Shown here: piece after piece, positions 1 to 6,787 of the stretch
Numbering within the stretch: the first letter of the stretch is position 1
Layout: each line of letters starts with the position of its first letter
Source: AC-52 sp044870295
Lineage (GTDB): Bacteria; Actinomycetota; UBA4738
NCBI GenBank assembly: GCA_044870295.1
Contig: JBIOYQ010000223.1
Coordinates: 1-7,696 of the forward strand
Direction: 5' to 3'
Length of the DNA: 7,696 nt
Made by a program: the position numbers and the translations under genes
The notes under the pieces: model-generated
The model's input: only the letters and a program-made list of their open reading frames with translations
The model's database searches: none
Told to the model about the DNA's origin: nothing

Positions 1-15
1 GGAACTGACGGCCGC

Positions 16-1020
16 TCAGCCGCTCATTCCGACCAGGCGAGCCAGCGGCGGCTCCTCCAGGTCCCCCGGTTGGACATCGCGGACACGCGACAGCGCCGTA
101 CGGGCTTGGCCGATGTGCCCTCGCACCTCTCCGGTCCCGTTGGCCAGCATGGTGGCCGCGCGCTCCAGCTTGTTCTCGAGCGTCGCTTCCAACGAGTCGA
201 GGATGGCGCCGAGGTCGGCCAGGCACGCCCCGACGTCGCCCACTTCCCCGACCCGCGAGACCAGGGCATGGAGTGACAGGACGATCGGCAGGGCCAGCGA
301 GTACGGGACCACGATGACGCCGTGGCGGAACGCCTCCGTGTGGGCTCTGCGCAGTACGCCATACGCGGCGTCAGGAACCGCCGCCACCGCGATGGGAGCG
401 GTCACCGCCGGATCGCGATACGCGGCCACCTCGCGGGCGCGCCTGGCCACGGTGCGTTCGATCTCCCGGATGATGCGGTCGCGCTCCGCCGGCTCCGACG
501 CCCGCTCGAGCTGAGCCACCTCGCTCTCGGCCGGCCACTTCGAGTCGATGGGGAGCCGTCGCCCGTCCGCCAGAACCAGGGCGAACTCGACCACGCGGCC
601 GTTCACACGGAAGTCCCGCTCCAGCAGCGCCGGCGGAAGGTGGGCCAGGGCCTCGCCGAGGATGTTCTCGCCGGCACGCCCGGTCCGCTGCGACCCGGCC
701 AGGAGCGTGGACACCCGGCGCAGGGCCTCCCATGCCTGCACCTCTCGCTCCCGACGCTCCTCGTCGCGGACCTGGAGGCGGTCCAGGACGTGCCGGACCG
801 CGGCCACCTCGTGACGCATCTCGCCGGTGCCCCGCTCGCCGATGAACGCGGCGTCGGCGAGCCTGCGCATCTCCGAGGCCGTCGCTTCCATCCGCGATTC
901 GACGGACCCTCGAAGGGCACCGACCGCGAGCCAGAACCCGGCGGCTACCAGGGCCACGCCCACCACCACGACGACCACGACCTCGACCATGGATGCGACT
1001 GTACTGGCCGGGTGTGACAC
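16..1020 (-). CDS. rmuC: RmuC-family protein (DNA recombination/nuclease-fold), membrane-anchored, short form
   Basis: 334 residues from a GTG start. Residues 12-36 form a valine-rich hydrophobic helix, then a charged, coiled-coil-like stretch (about 38-100), then an RmuC-type core (about 105-310) with GRAGENILGEAL near 115-124 and a run from E145 to K161 ending RRLPIDSK. E145 plus D159-x-K161 fits the PD-(D/E)XK-like core predicted for RmuC. In E. coli, RmuC limits inversions at short inverted repeats; its biochemical role is not settled. This copy is clearly shorter than the roughly 475-residue E. coli protein and has less coiled coil. Start choice: GTG at 1018-1020 has AGGT six bases upstream, while an in-frame ATG at 988-990 would begin just before the membrane helix with no visible Shine-Dalgarno; either is possible. 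It lies 44 bases after the amidohydrolase stop on the same strand, probably last of the three-gene operon seen here. Family call fairly sure, function of this copy inferred. Confidence 0.86.
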   Translation of the reverse strand: MSHPASTVASMVEVVVVVVVGVALVAAGFWLAVGALRGSVESRMEATASEMRRLADAAFIGERGTGEMRHEVAAVRHVLDRLQVRDEERREREVQAWEALRRVSTLLAGSQRTGRAGENILGEALAHLPPALLERDFRVNGRVVEFALVLADGRRLPIDSKWPAESEVAQLERASEPAERDRIIREIERTVARRAREVAAYRDPAVTAPIAVAAVPDAAYGVLRRAHTEAFRHGVIVVPYSLALPIVLSLHALVSRVGEVGDVGACLADLGAILDSLEATLENKLERAATMLANGTGEVRGHIGQARTALSRVRDVQPGDLEEPPLARLVGMSG

Positions 1021-1064
1021 GCCGTGACCTGGGGCGATGCGTTGGCGGCGGTCAGCGCGCCCAC

Positions 1065-2249
1065 TCAGATCAAGCCGGCCGCTACCTCGCCGGAGCGCAC
1101 CACCAGGCTCGGAGCCAGCAGCGCCGTGACGTCGTCGATCGGCGAGCGCTCCCAGAGCACCACGTCGGCGGCCTTGCCGGGTTCGATGGACCCGACTTCA
1201 GGGACACGCAGCAGCCGCGCCGCATTGGATGTGGCGGCCTGGAGGGCTTTCACCGAAGGCAGCCCCCACTCCACCATCCGGATCGCCTCCCGAGGGGCGT
1301 TGCCATGCGCGTTGTGCGGAGTGCCCGCATCGGTCCCGCAGGCGAACGGAACGCCCGTCCGGACGTTGCGGCGAAACGCCTCCTGCAGCAGGTCGACGAT
1401 CTGACGTCCCTTCTCCACGGCGAAGGCCGGGACGTCCTCCGGGTGGTCGATGATCCCCCGAAGCGCGCTGATCGTCGGCACGTGATAGATCCCTTTCTCC
1501 TTCATCACCCGCGCCGTCTCCGCGGTGATCTGCGCTCCATGCTCGATGGAGTCGATCCCGGCTCGCACACAGCGTTCGATGCCGGTTCGCCCGATGGCGT
1601 GCGCGGCGATGGGCACGCCCCACGTGTGCGCCTCGTCGACGGCGGCGGCCACCTCCTCCTCCGTGAGGGCGGCGAAGTCAACGGTGATGCCGGGCGTGAG
1701 CACCCCTCCCGTGGCGACGATCTTGATGGAACGCGCGCCGGCCCTGATCTGCTGGCGGACCGCCTTCCGGATGCCGTCGGGACCGTCGACCTGGCGGGCG
1801 AACGAGTTCCACCCGTGGCCGCCGGAGATGGTGAGGGCCTGGCCGGACGCCACCACCCGGGGTCCCGGAACACGGCCGTCCGCGATGGCCTTGCTCACCT
1901 CGCACACCACGGCGCCGGGGCCGCCGAGATCGCGCACCGTGGTGACGCCCGCGGCCAGCTGGCGAGCCGCGTTGGCCACGCACTTGACGGCGGCGTAGGG
2001 TTCGCTGACCGCCGCCTCGGCCACGAAGTCCGGTGAGCCGTCGAAGCACAGGTGCACGTGACAGTCGATCAGGCCGGGGGTCAGGGTGCGGCCGGCTCCC
2101 TCCACGGCGACGGCGGAGCGCGCTTCCCGGGGGGCGCGGCGATGAGGGCCCACCCATTCGATCCTTCCCCCGCCGAGCAGCACGCCCCGTCGCGCTCGCA
2201 CCGTCGTGCCGTCGAACACCTCGAGATCGGCGAAGTACGTCGGCTCCAT
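1065..2249 (-). CDS. Metal-dependent amidohydrolase (imidazolonepropionase/prolidase-like, COG1228 type)
   Basis: 394 residues from ATG at 2247-2249. The reading frame stays open 48 codons further upstream, but that extension lies inside the SDR gene, is Arg/Gly-rich and does not look like the family. The N-terminal beta part leads to TPGLIDCHVHL with metal ligands H64 and H66. Next come SIKIVATGG with K176 (probable carboxylated bridging lysine), AAHAIG with H217, SIEHG with H237 and CGTDAGT with D307: a complete binuclear amidohydrolase set in a TIM barrel. ISGGHGW near 141-147 and the closing IEPGKAADVVLW (355-366) are also typical of the Xaa-Pro/Xaa-Arg dipeptidase and imidazolonepropionase-like branch. 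No signal peptide, so cytoplasmic. Substrate cannot be told: an N-acyl amino acid, a dipeptide or a cyclic amide are all known in this branch, and no hut genes are nearby. Its start overlaps the SDR stop (TGATG), so translation is probably coupled. Confidence 0.93.
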   Translation of the reverse strand: MEPTYFADLEVFDGTTVRARRGVLLGGGRIEWVGPHRRAPREARSAVAVEGAGRTLTPGLIDCHVHLCFDGSPDFVAEAAVSEPYAAVKCVANAARQLAAGVTTVRDLGGPGAVVCEVSKAIADGRVPGPRVVASGQALTISGGHGWNSFARQVDGPDGIRKAVRQQIRAGARSIKIVATGGVLTPGITVDFAALTEEEVAAAVDEAHTWGVPIAAHAIGRTGIERCVRAGIDSIEHGAQITAETARVMKEKGIYHVPTISALRGIIDHPEDVPAFAVEKGRQIVDLLQEAFRRNVRTGVPFACGTDAGTPHNAHGNAPREAIRMVEWGLPSVKALQAATSNAARLLRVPEVGSIEPGKAADVVLWERSPIDDVTALLAPSLVVRSGEVAAGLI

Positions 2250-3211
2250 CACCCGCCGCCCCCGCTGCTCCCGGTCGAATCGGGCCCGCCGATCCCGGTC
2301 ACCGCCCGCAGCGCCGAGCGCAGCGGCGAGTACACGGTTGATCGTCCCTCGAACAGCTCGCTCATCCGGCCGGCCAGCTCGGCCGGCGTCCACCGCTCGT
2401 CACGTTGGATCTCCGCCACCGGGGTCCACCCCTGGAAGAGCTGGACCAGTCCGCCCTGCACGTAGAAGACCTGCCCGGTGATGTGGGCCGCGGAGTCGCT
2501 GGCGAGGTAGGCCACCAGCGGGGCCACGTTCTCCGGCGCCAGGGAGTCGAACTCGCCCTCGGGCAGTTTCAGCTCGCCGAAGGTCTGCTCCGTCAGGCGG
2601 GTTCGAGCCCCGGGCGCGATGGCGTTCACGGTGACGCCATACCGAGACAGCTCCATAGCGGTGATGCAGGTGAAGGCCGCGATGCCGGCCTTCGCCGCCC
2701 CGTAGTTCGACTGCCCGGCGTTTCCCAGGATGCCCGAGGTCGAGGACGTGTTCACGAGGGAGGCTCGGACCTGTTCGCCTGCCTTCGACCGCTCCCGCCA
2801 GTACTGGGCCGCGGCCCGGGTCACCAGGAAGTGGCCGCGGAGGTGAACCTTGACCACCGCATCCCAGTCGTCGACACCCATGTTGAAGACCATGCGATCC
2901 CGCAGGATGCCCGCGTTGTTCACCACGGCGTCGAGCCGACCCCACGTCTCGAGCGCGGTGGCGATCAGCGAGGCCGCACCCGGCTCCTCGGAGATGTCCT
3001 CGAAGTGGGCGACGGCCTCGCCCCCCGATGAACGAATCTCGTCCACCACCTGCGACGCGGCTCGGGAGTCCGCACCGGTTCCGTCCCACTCGCCTCCGAG
3101 GTCGTTGACCACGACCCGGGCGCCTTCCTCCGCGAACAGCATGGCCTCACCACGGCCGATGCCTCGACCGGCTCCCGTGATCACTGCGACCTTCCCGTCG
3201 AGCATCGCCAT
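2249..3211 (-). CDS. Short-chain dehydrogenase/reductase, MFE-2 / 17-beta-HSD4-like
   Basis: 320 residues with a complete classical SDR fold. The nucleotide-binding loop TGAGRGIG spans 12-19, VVVNDLGG (33-40) follows beta-2, and NNAG spans 98-101. The catalytic Ser is S157 in NTSSTSG, with Y170 and K174 in YGAAK. The motif VHLRGHF (122-128), with His where many SDRs have Asn, and the insert after NDLGG match the dehydrogenase part of peroxisomal multifunctional enzyme 2 and bacterial homologues, which oxidise 3-hydroxyacyl-CoA or hydroxysteroid substrates with NAD(P). Residues beyond about 255 form an extension (WTPAELAGRM near 274-283) ending in a Ser/Gly-rich tail; such extensions occur in this subgroup. 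ATG at 3209-3211 follows AAGGAGGT with 11 bases between; an ATG two codons later is also possible. First gene of the minus-strand operon, divergent from the protease. Family certain; physiological substrate (beta-oxidation or steroid ring) inferred only. Confidence 0.95.
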   Translation of the reverse strand: MAMLDGKVAVITGAGRGIGRGEAMLFAEEGARVVVNDLGGEWDGTGADSRAASQVVDEIRSSGGEAVAHFEDISEEPGAASLIATALETWGRLDAVVNNAGILRDRMVFNMGVDDWDAVVKVHLRGHFLVTRAAAQYWRERSKAGEQVRASLVNTSSTSGILGNAGQSNYGAAKAGIAAFTCITAMELSRYGVTVNAIAPGARTRLTEQTFGELKLPEGEFDSLAPENVAPLVAYLASDSAAHITGQVFYVQGGLVQLFQGWTPVAEIQRDERWTPAELAGRMSELFEGRSTVYSPLRSALRAVTGIGGPDSTGSSGGGG

Positions 3212-3222
3212 GTTCGCTACCG

Positions 3223-3230
3223 ACCTCCTT
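3223..3230 (-). promoter_or_regulatory. Ribosome-binding site of the SDR gene
   Basis: AAGGAGGT on the minus strand, a full match to the 16S anti-Shine-Dalgarno core, 11 bases before ATG at 3209-3211 and 17 before the ATG at codon 3. The spacing is on the long side for the first ATG. Three bases overlap the palindrome at 3228-3250. Confidence 0.85.
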
Positions 3231-3250
3231 TGTCAAGCAGATTGACCAAG
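3228..3250. promoter_or_regulatory. Imperfect palindrome in the divergent intergenic region, possible operator
   Basis: Arms CTTTGTCAA and TTGACCAAG match at eight of nine positions around a five-base centre (GCAGA). The size and symmetry suit a dimeric repressor such as a TetR-family protein. It lies between the divergent SDR and protease genes and touches the SDR Shine-Dalgarno. A weak minus-strand -10-like TAGTTT at 3252-3257 would place a start point inside the palindrome. The arms also contain TTGACA (minus) and TTGACC (plus), which resemble -35 boxes, but no good -10 follows either. It could instead be a leader hairpin or chance. Confidence 0.4.
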
Positions 3251-3334
3251 AAAACTACGCGAAAAATTCGGTCGATCGCCCGTTCCCAATCCCTGGACTC
3301 TATGCCAGCATCCCGCGCCTTACCCATCGGCCAC

Positions 3335-3345
3335 GAGGAAGGGAG
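3335..3345 (+). promoter_or_regulatory. Ribosome-binding site deciding the TTG start of the protease
   Basis: GAGGAAGGGAG, purine-rich and six bases ahead of TTG at 3352. It supports the rare TTG start, as no ATG or GTG gives a complete signal peptide. Confidence 0.75.
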
Positions 3346-3351
3346 CCTGCG

Positions 3352-6300
3352 TTGAGCCGTGTCTTTCGTCTTGTCGTCGCTCTGGCACTGGTTGCCGGAA
3401 TGGGGATCGGAGGCGCGACCGCCGCCGCGGAGCGGACGCTGACCGCGAGGGCGCTGACGCCGATCGCCACCATCACGACGGCGAAGTCCTTCACCGCCAG
3501 GATCGCCCAGAGCGATCTCTCGCTTCTGCAGCGGAAGGACTCCGCACTCGTGCAAGTCATGATCCGCCTCGACTACGACCCCGTGGCCAGCTACTTCGGC
3601 GGCGTCGGGGGGCTCAGGGCAACGAGCCCGGAGGCAACGGGCAAGCCCCTGACCAGGAACACGACCGCGGTCGACGCCTACACGCGGCATGTCGAGAGCG
3701 TGGAGGCGGGCATCGTCCGCGGCATCGAGGCCAAGGTGTCCGGCGTGAAGATCTATGGCCGCTTCCGGGTCGCCTTCGGCGGTCTCGCCGCCCAGCTGCC
3801 GGCCAACCGGGTGAAGGACCTCCTGTCGGTCCCCGGGGTCGTGGCGGTGATGAAGGACGGCCTGAAGCAGCCCCAGACGAACGTCACCCCCAAGTTCCTG
3901 GGCGCCAAGCAGGTGTGGAAGAGCCAGGAGGGTCCCATCCTGACCGGGAAGGATGTCCTGGTCGGCGTCATGGACACCGGCATCTGGCCCGAGCACGACT
4001 CGTTCAAGGACCTCGGGCTCCCCGCCTTCGGCGGCAGCTTCGGCTGTGAATACGGCGACGGCATCGACCCCGACTTCGGGCCGCTGTTCGCCTGCAACGA
4101 CAAGATCGTCGGGTCGTACGCCTTCACCGACACCTACACGAGCTTCTCCGAGGTCCTCGAGGGCGAGTACTGCCAGGACCCGGGGCCCGCGAACGGCACG
4201 CCCAAGGAGTGCTCCACGCGTGACGCCGACGGGCACGGCACGCACACCAGCAGCACCGCCGCAGGGGACCAGAACAAGAACGCCCAGATCTTCGGCGTGA
4301 GCAAGGGCACGATCTCGGGGATGGCTCCCGGGGCGCGGCTCATCATGTACCGCGTCTGTCTGGACCTGGGCTGCTACAACTCCGACATGGTCAGCGCGAT
4401 GGAGCAGGCGATCGTGGACGGCGTGGACGTCATGAACGTCTCCATCGGGCCGTTCGGTCCCCCCTACTCGGACGCCGTCGCCCTGGCCTTCCTGGACGCC
4501 TTCGCCGGTGGAACCCTGGTGAGCGTCTCGGCCGGCAACGAGGGACCGGGCGCGGGCACCTCCAGCGACCCCGGCCCCTGGGCCATCACCGTGGGCGCCT
4601 CGACCTCCCCGCGGTTCTACGAGACGACCCTGCACGTCACGGCCGACGGTGGGGCCACGTTCGACGCCCCCGGCACGACCATCACGGTCGGCATCGGCAC
4701 CTCGACCGGCATCGTCGACGCCGACACGCTTCCCGGCTACAACGACTCGCTGTGCCAGTCCGCGCTGCCCGCGTCGGTGGCCGGCAAGATCGTGGCCTGC
4801 GAGCGTGGCGTGAACGCCCGGGTGGAGAAGGGCTACAACGTCTCCCTGGGAGGCGGCGCCGGCATGATCCTGTACAACACTGTGGAGAACCAGGACGTGG
4901 AGACCGACAACCACTGGGTGCCCACCGTGCACCTGGGCAGTGAGTCGGACGGGATCGACTTCAAGGCCTTCCTCGACTCGCACACCAACGAGAAGGCCAG
5001 CTGGGCGGCCGGCGACAAGGTCAAGACCACGCCGGACGTGATGGCCGCCTTCTCCTCTCGCGGTCCGGTGGGCGATTTCATCAAGCCGGACGTGACCGCG
5101 CCCGGCGTCCAGATCCTGGCGGGCCACACCCCGACCCCCGTCACCATCCTCGGTGGGCCTCCGGGCCAGTACTACCAGGCCATCGCGGGCACCTCCATGT
5201 CCAGCCCCCACAGCGCCGGCATCGCCGCGCTGGTCAAGGCGGTCCACCCGGAATGGACCCCCGCGGAGATCAAGTCCGCGATGATGCTGACGGCCAAGCA
5301 GAGCGCCCTGAAGGAGGACGGCACCACCCCGGCCGACGCGTTCGACGCCGGGGCCGGTTCGATCAGGGCGAACAAGGCGGCCGGCTCCACGCTGCTCATG
5401 GACGTCACCGCGGCCGACTACTACGCGGGGGCGGACGACCCGCTGCACCGGGTCGACCTGAACCACCCCAGCATCAACGTCAACCCGCTGCCGGGCTTCA
5501 TCAAGGTGTCCCGCACCTTCCGGAACCCCGGCACGGTCACGCAGTCGTACGAGATCAACGCCAGCTTCGACGACGCCACAGTCGAGTTCGAGGCGTTCCC
5601 CGGCAAGTTCACCCTGGCGCCGGGAGCATCGAAGACGGTGGACTTCAACGTTCGCGTCTTCCCCGACACGCTGCCGGGCCAGCACTTCGGGACCATCTTC
5701 ATCAACCCGGACGGCACCAGCGGCACGGTGGCACACCTCCCGGTGGCCTTCGTGACCGGGCAGGGTGACGTGACCGTGACCAACTACTGCACCCCGGACA
5801 CGATCGATGTCGGGGAGAGCAGCGACTGCACGTCGACCATCACCAACCTGGCCCCCGTGGACACCGATGTGCACGCCGAGGTCAGCGGGGTGAACACGAA
5901 CATCGTCACCGTGCGCAACGTCTCGGATCCGGCCATCCCCGATGGAAAGAAGGGATGGCACTGGGACGGCACGCTGGACAAGGCGTCCGCGCCGAGCGTA
6001 GACGCCATCGATCCGGGCGGCCTGTTCGGCTACCTGCCGCTGGCCGACTTCGGTGTCCAGCCCCTGGACGGGGTGGGCGACGAGACGTTGACGCTGCTGG
6101 GCGTCGACCCGTACCTGTACGGGTCGGAGTCCTACGACCTGGTCAGCATGGTGTCGAACGGGTACGCGCTCGCCGGCACCGGTGACGCGAACGACATCAA
6201 CTTCATCCCACAGGCGTTCCCGGACGCGGCCAGGCCGAACAACACCCTGGCCGGCTTCTGGACCGACCTCAACCCCGAGTTCGGCGGGGCCATGTACGCC

Positions 6301-6705
6301 GCCGAGCTGACCGACGGGTTCGACACGTGGATCGTCCTGGAGTGGGCCGGCGTGTCGACCTACACCGATCCGGAGGACATCACGTACCAGATCTGGATCC
6401 AGACGGGCGGCACCGAGCTGGTGACCTACGAGTACGGGCCCGTCAATTCCGACGGTGACGATCCGGTCGGGCTCCAGGTGGGCGCCGAGAACCGGGACGG
6501 GACCAGCGGTGTCGAGCTGGGCGACGTTCCCGCCTCCGACAGCAACTACCACCTGGTGACCAGCCCGCCGACGCCGGGAGGCTCGGTGACCGTCACGTAC
6601 GGCGCGAAGGGTGAGGGCGCCGGGCTCGGCAAGCTGAGCCTCAAGGTCGACGCGGACGTGGTGCGAGGCCAGACCATCGTCCGGGCCGACGTACTGGTGC
6701 AGTAA
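3352..6705 (+). CDS. Secreted subtilisin-like serine protease (S8) with PA insert and beta-rich C-terminal domains
   Basis: 1117 residues, exported and self-processing. Residues 1-26 are a signal peptide (basic n-region, hydrophobic core, cleavage near ATAAA). About 55-175 resembles an inhibitor-I9 propeptide. The S8 domain has D208 (MDTGIWP), H295 (DGHGTH), oxyanion N396 (SAGNEGP) and S615 (GTSMSSPH), all present, plus SSRGP (568-572) and KPDVTAPG. A PA domain sits between N396 and S615 (about 430-545), as in plant cucumisin-like and bacterial Vpr-like subtilases. An Fn3-like domain follows (about 700-800), then a DUF11-like module (about 805-865) and a final region (about 870-1075) with NNTLAGFWTDL and TWIVLEWAGV. 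Ten cysteines lie in five close pairs. The TTG start is chosen because GAGGAAGGGAG lies six bases upstream and the next in-frame Met (17) would destroy the signal peptide. No LPXTG motif or terminal helix, so likely released. Role: extracellular protein degradation; target unknown. Confidence 0.96.
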   Translation: MSRVFRLVVALALVAGMGIGGATAAAERTLTARALTPIATITTAKSFTARIAQSDLSLLQRKDSALVQVMIRLDYDPVASYFGGVGGLRATSPEATGKPLTRNTTAVDAYTRHVESVEAGIVRGIEAKVSGVKIYGRFRVAFGGLAAQLPANRVKDLLSVPGVVAVMKDGLKQPQTNVTPKFLGAKQVWKSQEGPILTGKDVLVGVMDTGIWPEHDSFKDLGLPAFGGSFGCEYGDGIDPDFGPLFACNDKIVGSYAFTDTYTSFSEVLEGEYCQDPGPANGTPKECSTRDADGHGTHTSSTAAGDQNKNAQIFGVSKGTISGMAPGARLIMYRVCLDLGCYNSDMVSAMEQAIVDGVDVMNVSIGPFGPPYSDAVALAFLDAFAGGTLVSVSAGNEGPGAGTSSDPGPWAITVGASTSPRFYETTLHVTADGGATFDAPGTTITVGIGTSTGIVDADTLPGYNDSLCQSALPASVAGKIVACERGVNARVEKGYNVSLGGGAGMILYNTVENQDVETDNHWVPTVHLGSESDGIDFKAFLDSHTNEKASWAAGDKVKTTPDVMAAFSSRGPVGDFIKPDVTAPGVQILAGHTPTPVTILGGPPGQYYQAIAGTSMSSPHSAGIAALVKAVHPEWTPAEIKSAMMLTAKQSALKEDGTTPADAFDAGAGSIRANKAAGSTLLMDVTAADYYAGADDPLHRVDLNHPSINVNPLPGFIKVSRTFRNPGTVTQSYEINASFDDATVEFEAFPGKFTLAPGASKTVDFNVRVFPDTLPGQHFGTIFINPDGTSGTVAHLPVAFVTGQGDVTVTNYCTPDTIDVGESSDCTSTITNLAPVDTDVHAEVSGVNTNIVTVRNVSDPAIPDGKKGWHWDGTLDKASAPSVDAIDPGGLFGYLPLADFGVQPLDGVGDETLTLLGVDPYLYGSESYDLVSMVSNGYALAGTGDANDINFIPQAFPDAARPNNTLAGFWTDLNPEFGGAMYAAELTDGFDTWIVLEWAGVSTYTDPEDITYQIWIQTGGTELVTYEYGPVNSDGDDPVGLQVGAENRDGTSGVELGDVPASDSNYHLVTSPPTPGGSVTVTYGAKGEGAGLGKLSLKVDADVVRGQTIVRADVLVQ

Positions 6706-6723
6706 CCCGACTCACGCGCAAGG

Positions 6724-6756
6724 GACGGGCCCGGCCACTCAGTGGCCGGGCCCGTC
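6724..6756. terminator. GC-rich hairpin, probable terminator after the protease
   Basis: Arms of 16 bases at 6724-6739 and 6741-6756 are exact reverse complements around a single central C, so the folded RNA would have about 14-15 pairs and a tiny loop. It begins 18 bases after the protease TAA. The following bases are CTTCT rather than a long T run, as is common for high-GC terminators. It leaves only 31 bases before the lipoprotein ATG. Confidence 0.75.
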
Positions 6757-6774
6757 TTCTACGTACCTACTGTT

Positions 6775-6780
6775 GGGAGG
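6775..6780 (+). promoter_or_regulatory. Ribosome-binding site of the lipoprotein gene
   Basis: GGGAGG seven bases before ATG at 6788. It sets the start and rules against the TTG at 6773, which lies upstream of it. Confidence 0.7.
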
Positions 6781-6787
6781 ACCGCTG

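Noticed and set aside
322..1017. 231-codon plus-strand open frame opposite rmuC
   Set aside because: Same antisense effect; no motif, and the opposing frame has a clear RmuC core.
993..2036. 347-codon plus-strand open frame opposite the amidohydrolase
   Set aside because: Shadow of a gene with complete metal ligands; the translation is Arg/Gly/His-rich and matches nothing.
2250..2393. Upstream extension of the amidohydrolase frame by 48 codons
   Set aside because: It lies wholly inside the SDR gene, is Arg/Gly-rich, and the internal ATG with TGATG overlap gives a normal family N-terminus.
3242..3270. Plus-strand promoter with TTGACC as -35 for the protease
   Set aside because: No acceptable -10 box at 16-18 bases; the best hexamers match TATAAT at only two or three positions. 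TTGACC is better explained as a palindrome arm.
3217..6552. 1111-codon open frame on the minus strand opposite the protease
   Set aside because: Its translation is Val/Gly/Arg/His-rich without domain motifs, and it lies opposite a protease with all catalytic residues intact. Long antisense frames are expected in DNA with very high third-position GC.
6757..6787. Promoter for the lipoprotein gene after the terminator
   Set aside because: The 31 bases hold only a loose TACCTA, and its -35 would fall in the hairpin; not enough to support.
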